A stretch of DNA of 64,000 nucleotides from Phycisphaerales bacterium (lineage in GTDB: Bacteria > Planctomycetota > Phycisphaerae > Phycisphaerales > SM1A02). Location of the stretch: NCBI GenBank assembly GCA_029268515.1, contig JAQWNP010000002.1, positions 124,001 through 188,000 on the forward strand, in the 5' to 3' direction. Under the pieces are notes generated by a model, which was given only the letters and a program-made list of their open reading frames with translations, did not search any database and was not told the origin of the DNA. Below, in pieces: positions 27,343 to 36,718 of this stretch (the stretch's first letter is position 1; every line of letters begins with the position of its first letter). A program made the position numbers and the translations under genes.

Positions 27343-28232
27343 GCAAGGCGCTGCGATCAAAGAGTAGTGATACGACGCTCACGGGCCTGCTCTGGATTGC
27401 GCCGTGGATCGTTGGTTTTGTGCTCTTTCTCGCGGTGCCTGTAGGCATGAGTCTTTATTACAGCCTGACGGAATATTCACTCCTAGAGCCACCTGCGTAT
27501 ATCGGCGCAGAAAATTATGTCGAGCTTTTCAGTGATGCGCGTTTCTGGCGCAGCATTATTAATACAGCGATCTATGCGTTTGTGAGTGTCGTCTTGGGGA
27601 CCGTCTTAGCTATTGGACTGGCAGTGTTACTCAATCAAAAGCTACCGGCGATTGGTTTGGCCCGCAGTTGCGTGTTTCTTCCGACGCTTGTCCCATTGGT
27701 TGCCGCCTCATTAGGATGGATGTGGCTTTACAACGATGAGTTTGGCTTGTTTAACGTCATTCTTCGCGCCGTGGGATTGCCGACACCTGATTGGCTTGGC
27801 GCGGAAGGTTGGGCGATGGCATCGCTCATCATGATGGGGTTGTGGTATGTCGGTGGCGCCATGGTTATTTATCTCGCAGCGCTTCGTGATGTGCCACAAG
27901 CACTCTATGACGCATCAGCTATTGATGGTGTAAGTCCCATGCGCCGATTCTGGCATGTGACCTTGCCGATGATTTCACCAGCGGTTCTTTTCAACGTGGT
28001 GATGGGCATCATCTGGTCGATTCAGGTGTTCGCGGTTCCATACATTATGACCAAGGGTGGTCCAGATGACGCGACACTCTTCTACACCATGTATCTCTAC
28101 GACAATGCATTCGTCTTTGGTCGCATGGGATACGCCAGCGCCATGGCATGGATTCAGTTTTTAGCAATCGTTGTCTTGACCGGGGGCATGTTCCTTCTCG
28201 CACGTAAGTTTGTTCACTATCGAGCCGCATGA
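27339..28232 (+). CDS. ABC sugar transporter permease (MalF/UgpA type)
   Basis: The 297-residue membrane protein has six predicted segments and the EAA loop DASAIDGVSPMRRFWHVTLP that contacts the ATPase. The motif order and length are typical of the first permease of carbohydrate CUT1 importers. The start chosen is ATG 27339, which overlaps the binding-protein stop by ATGA; a longer frame from 27180 lies inside the upstream gene and is rejected. The stop overlaps the next permease by ATGA as well, so the three genes form a tight, coupled unit. Confidence 0.93.
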   Translation: MSKALRSKSSDTTLTGLLWIAPWIVGFVLFLAVPVGMSLYYSLTEYSLLEPPAYIGAENYVELFSDARFWRSIINTAIYAFVSVVLGTVLAIGLAVLLNQKLPAIGLARSCVFLPTLVPLVAASLGWMWLYNDEFGLFNVILRAVGLPTPDWLGAEGWAMASLIMMGLWYVGGAMVIYLAALRDVPQALYDASAIDGVSPMRRFWHVTLPMISPAVLFNVVMGIIWSIQVFAVPYIMTKGGPDDATLFYTMYLYDNAFVFGRMGYASAMAWIQFLAIVVLTGGMFLLARKFVHYRAA

Positions 28233-29380
28233 AACAAAGTCAAACAACAATTCGTGGCTCACATGGTGATGGCCGAGCTGGTTCATTGAGCTTTGTGGCT
28301 CGATGGGCGATTGTCTGCGGTTTACTGATTGTGTGCTTGGTGTTCCTCTTGCCAATCATTTGGGTTGGTGCGACTTCACTCAAGCCAACTGAACAAGTGC
28401 TTTCAAGTGATCAGTCAATTCTTCCGCGTGTCACAGCGCTTGATCGTCTTCGGCAAAGTGCCCAGCAAGAGGAACAAGCGGGCATGCCCGGCGCGGCGGA
28501 TCTTGCGTTGCAGGTTGAGATGATGGAGCAAGAGGCCCTGGCGCGGCGCCGTCAGATTTCACAATTGGAATTGGAAAGGTCTGCGACTGACAACAATCAG
28601 AGGCGAGCAGATCTTAAACAGCAGATTGATCAGCTGCGCGGTCAGGAACATGTCTATAGCTACTTTAGTGGGGAATATTGGGCAGGACTGTGGGGCTTTA
28701 CAAAGGACAACTACGCTGGTGTTGTGGAAACATCACAAGCAGATTTTCCTTTGTACCTGAAGAATAGTTTGATCATTGCCATTCTCAGCGTTATTGGCAT
28801 GGTCATCTCGAGCGCCATCATTGCCTACGGATTTTCACGTGTGCGTTGGCGTGGTCGAAACATCATCTTTGGTTTGGTATTGGCTACGATGATGATTCCA
28901 TTTCCAGTACTGATGGCACCACTCTATTTGCTCTTTAAGCAGATTGGTCTCATCGGCACCTTCCTCCCGCTGTGGTTGCCCTCATTCTTTGGTGGCGCTT
29001 TTAGCATTTTTCTATTGCGACAGTTCTTTATGGGTATTCCCCGTGAGCTCGATGAGGCAGCCATGCTTGACGGTTGTTCACATGCCGGTGTGTTTTGGCG
29101 CATTACCCTGCCATTAGCAAAGCCAGCACTGGCGGTTGTTGCTTTGCTCCAGTTTATTTTCTGTTGGAATGACTTCGTTGGACCACTGATCTTCCTGAAC
29201 CACGAACACCAGTACACCTTGGCTTTAGGTTTGTATATGTTCCAGTCTCAACATGGTGGTACGCCATGGAATCTCATCATGGCTGCAAGTGCCATGATTA
29301 TCATTCCGGTCTTGGTGCTCTTCCTACTCTTCCAGCGTTCCTTGATCGAAGGCATCGCTACACAGGGCGTCAAAGAGTAG
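28229..29380 (+). CDS. ABC sugar transporter permease (MalG/UgpE type) with a coiled-coil insert
   Basis: The 383-residue permease is about 100 residues longer than usual. After the first membrane segment (about 25-48) and the normal SLKPTEQVLSSDQSILPR, an extra stretch (about 67-145) of heptad-like sequence such as MEQEALARRRQISQLELERS is inserted before WGFTKDNYAGVVE, where normal MalG sequence resumes. By topology the insert would be on the outer face of the membrane. The EAA loop DEAAMLDGCSHAGVFWRITLP is intact. It could bind the substrate-binding protein or an outer component. It ends 8 bases before the convergent GH2 gene. Confidence 0.9.
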   Translation: MKQSQTTIRGSHGDGRAGSLSFVARWAIVCGLLIVCLVFLLPIIWVGATSLKPTEQVLSSDQSILPRVTALDRLRQSAQQEEQAGMPGAADLALQVEMMEQEALARRRQISQLELERSATDNNQRRADLKQQIDQLRGQEHVYSYFSGEYWAGLWGFTKDNYAGVVETSQADFPLYLKNSLIIAILSVIGMVISSAIIAYGFSRVRWRGRNIIFGLVLATMMIPFPVLMAPLYLLFKQIGLIGTFLPLWLPSFFGGAFSIFLLRQFFMGIPRELDEAAMLDGCSHAGVFWRITLPLAKPALAVVALLQFIFCWNDFVGPLIFLNHEHQYTLALGLYMFQSQHGGTPWNLIMAASAMIIIPVLVLFLLFQRSLIEGIATQGVKE

Positions 29381-29388
29381 TGATTGCC

Positions 29389-31869
29389 TCAGGACATCTG
29401 AGCATGCCAGAATACTGGCGCTGTGGTGAGTTGGCTGAGTTGTAGTTTGTGGTCACTGGTGATTGCGAAGGTGTGTGACTGACCAGGTCCTAGCGTGACG
29501 AGCTGTTCGCTACAAGTGGCCAAGGGGTCGACGAGGTCCACACGCAAGATGATGTCACGAATCAGTGTGTGGGCTTTGATCCACAAGAGTGTGCCTGCAT
29601 TCGTGTGCTCTACTGTTGCGTCGAATTGAGGCTCGGGATAAGAAAGTGCCTTATCAGCTGCAAAGAACCACACTGTTTCTAGGCCATCACCCTCGATCCG
29701 CAAAAGTTCATTCGTTGGATTGTCGGGTTGTCCAAGCAGCGAATCGAGCGCTGCGACTGGCTCTGCGGTGCGCGGGGGTATTCGGATTGCGAGAGAAGCA
29801 GAATTGATTTCTCGTCCGTCAAAGTCGAGTCGCTGGCCGGCCAGTGTGATGGACCATGTTTCATCTTCGTCGTTAATGACAAAGAGCACGGGCTGTCCAT
29901 TGACATCGTGAACGGCCAGGGTGCGCGGCGCCAGGACACGTCGCACTGCATACCAAAGTGGTTTGAGTCGACCAGCGACGTCAATGGCCGACCATGAGTG
30001 ACCCGCCCAGCAATCATTGAGTTGCCAGAACAATGAACCACCACAGATCTTGCTGTGGCAGCGGTTCCAACTCAAGCCGAGGCTCACCGATCGAGCTTGC
30101 AGTGCTTGTGCCTGGCCATGCCAGACGTAGAAATTGTCAGTGGCCGTAAATACCTGCGCCATTGGTTTTTCATAACGAACAAGATTGCCCCCCGCGGCGC
30201 GCTGGCGATGTTCCATCCAGCGGTGGTCCAAAGTGTGCGGGTCGTGGTCGATCGCTTCTTGAAGTGTGGCTAAGTTTGGTGGTGATTGATGGCCGAACTC
30301 TGCGACAAAGCGAGGAAGAAGTGTTCGGTAGCCAGCCATCTCCACATCCCAGTTATGGCGGGGACCACAATCTAATTCCTGGGCATGTGTTTCAAGATCA
30401 CCAGACCAAGGTGTGCTGGGTACATATGGACGTGTTGGATCCCACATGGCAAGAATGTCAGGTAACACATGCGTGTAGAATCCCGCGCCCCAGGACAACT
30501 CCGGTTTGAGATCATCAGCAAACCCCCAACTCTGATAGGCCCACACGCATTCATTGCTGCCGCAATACAACACAACGCTTGGATGGGCAGCCAGGCGACA
30601 GACGGCGGCAATGGCTTCTTCTTTAACCAGTTGTTCAAAAGGTGGATCTTCAGGGTAGGTGGCGCAGGCAAACATAAAGTCTTGCCAGACCAAGATGCCC
30701 CGCTCATCACAGATGTCATAGAACGCGTCATCTTCATAGATGCCGCCACCCCATACACGCAACATGTTCATGTTGGCATCACAGGCTTGCTCAATACGCT
30801 GTCGATAACGCTGTGTGGTCATGGCTGCTGGAAAGAGATCTTCAGGAATCCAATTGGCCCCCTGACAAAAGACCTCTTTGCCGTTGACCATCAATGCAAA
30901 CGAGGTGCCTGCCTGATCTGGTGTTTGGCGGAGTTCAACTTGGCGTACACCGAGCCGCCCTTGCCATGCGTCAAGCACTTGGCTGTCTTGGCTGAGCTCA
31001 ATGTGCAAGTCATAAAGAGGTTGTAATCCATGACCGCGTGGCCACCACAGTTCTGGCTGCAGCCAGTCGAGTGTGATGACATGATCAGATGCGTCGTGTT
31101 GGCAGTCCATTGATTTGGATGCCACCGACTTGCCTTGAATCGTGGCCGTGGCTTTCAGTTGGAGAGGTTCGTTGTGCTTGAGACGATGATCGAGCCTCAC
31201 ATGAATATCGACGGTCGCTGCTGTTGACGAAGCTTCAGTGATCAAGGGGCGCACAGAGTCGATTCGAGCGCTGCTTAGTCCTTCAAGATAGAGATCACGC
31301 CAGATACCACTGGTGGCTACTTGAGGTCCCCAATCCCATCCAAAGTTGCAGGCGCTCTTACGAATGAAGTTGTAAGGTGACCAAGGGAAGTTTGCTGGTC
31401 GCGGACCAAGTTGTTCAGAAAGTGATTGGGCGTATGCCACCGGCGACTCAAATTCGATCGTCAGTTGATTGCGCCCTGATTGCAGCGCCTCGGTGATATG
31501 AAAGCGGTGACGATGGAACATGTTTGCGGCGCTGCCAACGGGCTTTCCATTGACAGATACTTTGGCGACCGTATCAAGACCTTCGCAGACAAGATCAACC
31601 TGTGGCTGGTCATGCAATTCTGGATCCGCATCAAAATCACATTGATAGCGCCATGCGGTGCGTCCAATCCAAGCCAGGTCATCTTCAGCTTGGTTGTGGC
31701 GCGGGTCTTCGATCAGGCCAGCAGTCAGAAGATCCAGATGCACGCATCCTGGGACCGTGGCAGCGATCGGTAGTGCGTTGGCGACTTCAGGGGGCAGCTC
31801 GGTTGCCTCTGGCGCGTCAAGCTGCCAATGTGCGGATGTCAGATGTTGTCGGTTGAGGGAGCTGGGCAT
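29389..31869 (-). CDS. Glycoside hydrolase family 2 beta-mannosidase
   Basis: GH2 beta-mannosidases hydrolyse terminal beta-mannose of mannooligosaccharides and N-glycan cores. The 826-residue product from ATG 31869 has the N-terminal sugar-binding sandwich (WQLDAPEA ... VPGCVHLDLL), VCEGLDTVAKVSVNGK, the TIM barrel with RVWGGGIYEDDAFYD, the acid/base motif LYCGSNECVWAYQ, and the nucleophile in FVAEFGHQSPPNL. No signal peptide is seen, so it is cytoplasmic. A frame extending 31 residues upstream (to 31962) looks spurious. It converges on the permease gene and is divergent from the ATPase gene, all within one mannoside locus. Confidence 0.93.
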   Translation of the reverse strand: MPSSLNRQHLTSAHWQLDAPEATELPPEVANALPIAATVPGCVHLDLLTAGLIEDPRHNQAEDDLAWIGRTAWRYQCDFDADPELHDQPQVDLVCEGLDTVAKVSVNGKPVGSAANMFHRHRFHITEALQSGRNQLTIEFESPVAYAQSLSEQLGPRPANFPWSPYNFIRKSACNFGWDWGPQVATSGIWRDLYLEGLSSARIDSVRPLITEASSTAATVDIHVRLDHRLKHNEPLQLKATATIQGKSVASKSMDCQHDASDHVITLDWLQPELWWPRGHGLQPLYDLHIELSQDSQVLDAWQGRLGVRQVELRQTPDQAGTSFALMVNGKEVFCQGANWIPEDLFPAAMTTQRYRQRIEQACDANMNMLRVWGGGIYEDDAFYDICDERGILVWQDFMFACATYPEDPPFEQLVKEEAIAAVCRLAAHPSVVLYCGSNECVWAYQSWGFADDLKPELSWGAGFYTHVLPDILAMWDPTRPYVPSTPWSGDLETHAQELDCGPRHNWDVEMAGYRTLLPRFVAEFGHQSPPNLATLQEAIDHDPHTLDHRWMEHRQRAAGGNLVRYEKPMAQVFTATDNFYVWHGQAQALQARSVSLGLSWNRCHSKICGGSLFWQLNDCWAGHSWSAIDVAGRLKPLWYAVRRVLAPRTLAVHDVNGQPVLFVINDEDETWSITLAGQRLDFDGREINSASLAIRIPPRTAEPVAALDSLLGQPDNPTNELLRIEGDGLETVWFFAADKALSYPEPQFDATVEHTNAGTLLWIKAHTLIRDIILRVDLVDPLATCSEQLVTLGPGQSHTFAITSDHKLQLSQLTTAPVFWHAQMS

Positions 31870-31983
31870 GTCTTTTCTGTAGGCTAGGGTCAGAAGGCAT
31901 GTTACCTGCGCGGCCCATTGCAGTGCAGGGATGAATACTCGACCATATAGCAGCGGCCCCAATCAAACCTACTTCAGTGCTCT

Positions 31984-33087
31984 ATGCCCCAAGTCGTTCT
32001 CAATCACGTTTCCAAGGAATATGCCAACGGCGTCTTGGCCGTCGATGATGTCAGTTTTGATGTCAATCAGGGTGAGTTCTTGGTGTTGGTTGGACCATCC
32101 GGATGCGGGAAGTCAACCGCCCTTCGCTTGGTGGCTGGGCTCGAACGTCTGACCAGTGGGCGCGTTGATATTGCCGACCGCGAGGTGAGTGATTTGCCAC
32201 CACGTCAACGTGATGTGGCGATGGTCTTTCAAAACTATGCACTCTACCCCCACATGACGGTTGCTAAGAATATGGGCTTTGCACTGAAGATGCGTCGCAT
32301 CCCAAAGGCAGACATTGAAAAGCGTGTGGCAGAGGCTGCAGAGATGTTGGGTATCAAGGACTTACTCAACAGAAAGCCCAAGGCACTTTCTGGTGGTCAG
32401 CAACAACGGGTTGCGTTGGGCCGCGCCATCGTACGTCAACCAGCAGCCTTTCTCTTTGATGAGCCGCTATCGAATCTCGACGCCCAGCTTCGTTTGACCA
32501 TGCGCACAGAAATTAAAGCTTTGCAGCGACGTATCGGTACCGCCACGATTTATGTCACCCATGATCAAGAAGAGGCCATGGGACTTGCTGATCGCTTGGC
32601 CATTATGGAGCAGGGACAGTTACAGCAGTTAGGTACGCCCATGGAAGCGTACACCAAGCCATGTAATCGTTTTGTGGCGTCTTTCATTGGCTCGCCCACG
32701 ATGAATTTTCTTGATGGACATCTGGTGCAGCGCGATGGCAAGATGTTCTTTTGTGAACGAGCAGAAGGTGCTGAGATTTTGGTTCCCGAGCCTCATGCAA
32801 CGGCGTTATCAAAGGCTAATGTCGATCAAGTGGTGATGGCGGTGCGGCCGCAAGGGCTGACGCCCGGGCAAGCACCCTCGATGCTGACGCTGCAGGTAGA
32901 AGTGGCGGAATCGCTTGGCGAAAGCACCGACTTGATTGGTGTGACCAGCGCCGGTCAGCCCATGATCGCCCGTGTTGATGCACGCTTAGCTACGCAGGCG
33001 GCGCAGATGCCACTGGCAATTGATCCTGACAAACTCTTTTTCTTTGAGCCCGGCCCTTTCGGAGCCCTACTTGCTTCAACGGCCTAG
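31984..33087 (+). CDS. ABC transporter ATPase, MsmX/UgpC type (sugar importer)
   Basis: The 367-residue ATPase has Walker [11 protein letters not shown]-loop [13 protein letters not shown], signature [14 protein letters not shown], Walker [12 protein letters not shown] and the H-loop [10 protein letters not shown]-terminal TOBE-like regulatory domain (about 240-360) follows, as in MalK/UgpC/MsmX proteins that energise CUT1 sugar importers. It probably powers the permease pair at 27339-29380, since no other importer ATPase is in the window. Its stop overlaps by four bases that of the opposing Bax-inhibitor-1 gene. Confidence 0.94.
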   Translation: MPQVVLNHVSKEYANGVLAVDDVSFDVNQGEFLVLVGPSGCGKSTALRLVAGLERLTSGRVDIADREVSDLPPRQRDVAMVFQNYALYPHMTVAKNMGFALKMRRIPKADIEKRVAEAAEMLGIKDLLNRKPKALSGGQQQRVALGRAIVRQPAAFLFDEPLSNLDAQLRLTMRTEIKALQRRIGTATIYVTHDQEEAMGLADRLAIMEQGQLQQLGTPMEAYTKPCNRFVASFIGSPTMNFLDGHLVQRDGKMFFCERAEGAEILVPEPHATALSKANVDQVVMAVRPQGLTPGQAPSMLTLQVEVAESLGESTDLIGVTSAGQPMIARVDARLATQAAQMPLAIDPDKLFFFEPGPFGALLASTA

Positions 33088-33911
33088 TCGTTACCACCTG
33101 TCAGCACCGTCATTCGAGCAACAAGTTTGAGGGCTTCAAAGTAGATCCACACCAGTGAGACCAGCAGTGCAAAGGCGCCGAACCATTCAAAGGCCTTGGG
33201 CTGTCGCTTTTCCACAATGTCTTCACAGAGTTTGAAGTCCATGATCAAGCCCATCGCAGCAACACCAAGTACCAGGATGTTGAAACCCAGTCCGACCCAT
33301 GCCCATGTCGTGGGCTGGCCACCTTCAATGCCAGCAAAGGGTGAGATGAAAGGTAGACCAATCGAAGGCTCGATAAAGCTCACAATGAATGAAGCGATAA
33401 AGGTCAAGAATATGCCACCCATTAAGACCACGAAAACGCTTTGGAAGAGACGTGTGGGCTTGAGTATCTTGGCCTTGTAAAGCGAGAGCATTGAAACCAT
33501 GATGCACAACGTGATGATGAATGCCTGTAAGGCAACACCATGAGAGACTTGATACCCACCTTGCTCAAGAGCGTTGCTGATGACGTAGGTAAAGCCGCCT
33601 AAGAAGACCCCTTGCAGAATTGCATAGGGCGGGGCGAGCCACTTCGCTCTGGCGGGGTTGGCACCGATTGCAAAAGCAGCGATCAGCCCAAAGATTAAAC
33701 TCCCAATCATGGCGACCCACAAAATCCAAGGAATGGTCGGTGTCACCGCGTACCCAACCACACCGCCAATGATGGTGATGGTGACCAAGATCGCAGTCTT
33801 GTTGACAATGCCAGAGATCTCTGCAGTCGCGGTCTGCTCATAGGAAGCCATTTGAGGTCCGGAGCGGGCGTATTTGGTCAGGGCTGGATTACTTGATCGC
33901 ATATTGAGCAT
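33084..33911 (-). CDS. Bax inhibitor-1/YccA family membrane protein
   Basis: The product (about 275 residues from ATG 33911; ATG 33902 is also possible) has seven hydrophobic segments and the family pattern of this group, including [45 protein letters not shown] and a C-terminal [11 protein letters not shown]. Bacterial members act in membrane stress and may conduct calcium. An N-terminal soluble stretch [11 protein letters not shown] is typical for this subgroup. A longer frame to 34040 would run into the promoter of the divergent gene and is not favoured. It stands alone, with no operon partner. Confidence 0.88.
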   Translation of the reverse strand: MLNMRSSNPALTKYARSGPQMASYEQTATAEISGIVNKTAILVTITIIGGVVGYAVTPTIPWILWVAMIGSLIFGLIAAFAIGANPARAKWLAPPYAILQGVFLGGFTYVISNALEQGGYQVSHGVALQAFIITLCIMVSMLSLYKAKILKPTRLFQSVFVVLMGGIFLTFIASFIVSFIEPSIGLPFISPFAGIEGGQPTTWAWVGLGFNILVLGVAAMGLIMDFKLCEDIVEKRQPKAFEWFGAFALLVSLVWIYFEALKLVARMTVLTGGND

Positions 33912-34050
33912 GGTTTGGTGCTGTTCCACGAATAGAGTTTGAATTGTGAGTCGTCTGAAAGGCTCATCGGCACAGTGCCGCGGCCCAGTCCAGGCAACCT
34001 GAGAGCTCATTATAGTAGGCAGATGAAGTGGCATTACCAAGCACCTTGAG

Positions 34051-35580
34051 GTGAGCCCCCTCCTGTGCTGGGTAGCCCTGCCTTACCATGCTGAGGTGCC
34101 GCATCCCAATAACCAACCAGATTCCGATTGCCTGCCCCCGTGCGGGGGATGGTTGTACTGGCTTTCACTGATTGGGGCCGCAGTTGGCTTAGGGCTCACG
34201 GCCTGGGCACTGGCCAAGATGGATATGACTGATGGTCATGGCGGCTCGGCTGGACTTTGGCGATGGTGGCTGGCGCTGGGCGTGGGTTGGCTAAGCCTCA
34301 CAGGTTTGGCACGCTGGTTGTGGCGGCGCGATGGTCCGGTTTTGTTTCGATGGCGCGACGTGCTGCTCTTGGTCTTCGTTGCCATCGCGGTGCGTGTGGT
34401 GGTTGTGGCCACCAGTCAACCGCAGTTAAGCGACGACGTGTATCGGTATGTGGTCGATGGCCAGGCGGTGGCTCATGGTGACAGCCCGTATGTTGCAACG
34501 CCACTGCAGCGTGCTCAGCAGTTGATCAATGACGGGGCGCCGATGTGGCCGGGTGAGGATGAAGTGCTTGCTCATGTGAACAATCCAGAGTTACACACGA
34601 TCTACTTGCCGACAAGTCAGTGGGTGTTTGGTTTCAGCGCCACGGTTGCCAATAATACAGGTGCGGTTTCTGCATCTGAACAGGTTGAGATCCAGCGTTA
34701 TGTATTGAGTCTCATTGATGTGTTGGTGATCTGTTTGCTGTTGGTCATCGCTTGGCGGCACAAACGAAGTATTTGGTGGGTGGCGTTGTACGCCTGGCAT
34801 CCCTTGGTGGTCACCGAAGTGGCTGGTTCGGGACACCAAGAACCAATCGGGCTGTTCTTTCTCGTGCTCGCTCTGTTCCTTGTAGAGATGACCCCACGCG
34901 CTTGGTGGATATGGATTGTGCCACTGGCACTTTCAGTCTTCGTCAAACCGATCACTGTCTTTATTGCACCAGTGCTGCTGCGACGCAGTCCACCACTTCA
35001 TTGGTTGGGCGCGCTGGTGTTGGGCATCATCGTTTGTTTTTTGGTCGCCAGCCCATTTGTGTTTGCTGGAAGTGAGTTCTTTACCAACCTTTGGGCCACG
35101 ACATCACGGTTTACCCTGAAGTGGGCGCACTTTGGCAGCGTCTATGAACCACTGCTTTGGTTGATTGAGCGTGTTGGATCGGTTGGGAACGGTTGGACCA
35201 ATGACAGCCAAGAACAGTTGGCTCGGGGCTGTTGTATTTTTCTTTTGCTAGCGATCATTTGCTGGGTGGTGTTCAAAGGGCTGCCCAAATGGTCAGCGGC
35301 GCGCATTATTTTGTTTGCAATGGTGCTTCTCTCACCAGCGGCCCACCCCTGGTATTTGCTGTGGCCGTTGGTGATGATGCCGATCGTGCCGAGCGCGGCC
35401 TTGTGGATTGCCTCACTGACAATCAGCTTTGGATATGCCGCATGGCTTCGTCCCAATGACTGGGAAGTGTCGTGGTGGGTCTTTTTGATTGCATATGTGC
35501 CGGTGTATGTTGCTCTTGCCTGGAGTCTCATCAGACGTGTAGGGCCGGATCGCTCCGAAGGTCGCCATGGCAACGTATGA
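34051..35580 (+). CDS. Polyprenol-phosphate-mannose type glycosyltransferase (GT87-like), integral membrane
   Basis: The 509-residue protein has about 11-12 membrane segments. After the second or third it carries SDDVYRYVVDGQAVAHGDSPY, the acidic loop typical of GT-C glycosyltransferases of the GT87 group that use polyprenyl-phosphate mannose, then IYLPTSQWVFG. The acceptor is unknown; a cell-surface glycan is likely. The start used is GTG 34051, because no better in-frame ATG with a ribosome binding site is seen. The stop lies just ahead of the NIF3 gene start. Confidence 0.75.
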   Translation: MSPLLCWVALPYHAEVPHPNNQPDSDCLPPCGGWLYWLSLIGAAVGLGLTAWALAKMDMTDGHGGSAGLWRWWLALGVGWLSLTGLARWLWRRDGPVLFRWRDVLLLVFVAIAVRVVVVATSQPQLSDDVYRYVVDGQAVAHGDSPYVATPLQRAQQLINDGAPMWPGEDEVLAHVNNPELHTIYLPTSQWVFGFSATVANNTGAVSASEQVEIQRYVLSLIDVLVICLLLVIAWRHKRSIWWVALYAWHPLVVTEVAGSGHQEPIGLFFLVLALFLVEMTPRAWWIWIVPLALSVFVKPITVFIAPVLLRRSPPLHWLGALVLGIIVCFLVASPFVFAGSEFFTNLWATTSRFTLKWAHFGSVYEPLLWLIERVGSVGNGWTNDSQEQLARGCCIFLLLAIICWVVFKGLPKWSAARIILFAMVLLSPAAHPWYLLWPLVMMPIVPSAALWIASLTISFGYAAWLRPNDWEVSWWVFLIAYVPVYVALAWSLIRRVGPDRSEGRHGNV

Positions 35581-35611
35581 TGCAAAAAGAGTCAAACCAG
35601 GAGTCAAAGAG

Positions 35612-36718
35612 ATGAACGTGGGTGATCTGGTCGCAGCAATGCAATCGATAGCGCCGCTTGAGGGTAGCTGTGATTGGGACAACACTGGCCTCTTGGTAGG
35701 CCAAGGCGATTGGAGCGCCGATCGACTCTTGTTGACCATTGACTTGACGCCAGCGGTATTGGAAGAGGCGATTGCAAAGAAGTGCGATGCAGTTGTGAGT
35801 TATCATCCGCCAATTTTTGCGCCCATGAGCCGTTTGAGTGGCGACGGTACAGCTGGACTGGTGTTGTCAGCCGCTACCGCAGGCTTGGCAATCTACGCGC
35901 CGCACACCGCATTGGATGCCGCTGCCAATGGCATCACTGATTGGTTCGCCGCGAGTGTTGGTGAAGGGCAGATCACACCACTTGTCTCAACATCCTTCGA
36001 TACCAGTAGTGATATGTGCAAGCTCGTGACCTTTGTTCCTGAAGGGCACACTGATCAGATACGCGCCGCTCTTTATAAAGTTGGCTGTGGTGCCATTGGA
36101 GACTATGAATCTTGCTCGTTCAAGATCTCAGGAACCGGTACCTTCTTGCCTGGCCAGTCAACCAATCCCGTGGTTGGTGGGGTTGGAAACTTAGAGATGG
36201 TTGATGAGCATCGACTTGAGATGGTGTGTCAAAAGGACAACTTGTCTGCTGCCGTTGATGCGCTTAGAGAAAATCATCCTTATGAAGAGGTGCCGGTTGA
36301 TATTTATCCGTTGCTGGCACTACCAAAGGCCACCACTGGGCCTGGTCGGATGATTGACCTGGCCCACACTCAAAAATTAGAACAACTGATCGATCCAATC
36401 AAAGCTCATCTTGGTGTCGACTCACTTCGCGTTGCAGCAGCTGATACCAAAGACATCAAACGCGTTGGTGTTTGCTGTGGTGCTGGTGGATCACTCATGA
36501 AAGATGCCATGATTGCCGGTTGCCAGCTTTTTGTGACTGGCGAGGCACGTCATCACGATGTACTGGCGGCCACTGAACGTGGCATGAGCGTTGTACTTGC
36601 TGGGCATACCAATACGGAAAGAGGCTACCTACCAATTCTTGATCAACGCCTCAGTGCGATGGGGTCATGGACCGTTGATATTGCCAATGCTGATCAGATA
36701 CCTTGGCAGACGCGCTAG
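35612..36718 (+). CDS. NIF3 family dinuclear metal-binding protein (YbgI/YqfO type)
   Basis: The 368-residue protein from ATG 35612 (AGGAG 8 bases upstream; an earlier ATG at 35567 would overlap the previous gene) has the NIF3 N-terminal half with VVSYHPPIFAPM and YAPHTALDAAANG. A PII-like insert follows (about 135-240: LVTFVPEGHTDQIRAALYK ... NHPYEEVPVDIYPL). The C-terminal half has LFVTGEARHHD and LAGHTNTERGY. These supply the conserved metal ligands. The exact function of this family is uncertain; proposals include GTP cyclohydrolase I type 2 and redox or metal roles. Its stop shares bases with that of the convergent AsmA-like gene. Confidence 0.9.
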   Translation: MNVGDLVAAMQSIAPLEGSCDWDNTGLLVGQGDWSADRLLLTIDLTPAVLEEAIAKKCDAVVSYHPPIFAPMSRLSGDGTAGLVLSAATAGLAIYAPHTALDAAANGITDWFAASVGEGQITPLVSTSFDTSSDMCKLVTFVPEGHTDQIRAALYKVGCGAIGDYESCSFKISGTGTFLPGQSTNPVVGGVGNLEMVDEHRLEMVCQKDNLSAAVDALRENHPYEEVPVDIYPLLALPKATTGPGRMIDLAHTQKLEQLIDPIKAHLGVDSLRVAAADTKDIKRVGVCCGAGGSLMKDAMIAGCQLFVTGEARHHDVLAATERGMSVVLAGHTNTERGYLPILDQRLSAMGSWTVDIANADQIPWQTR

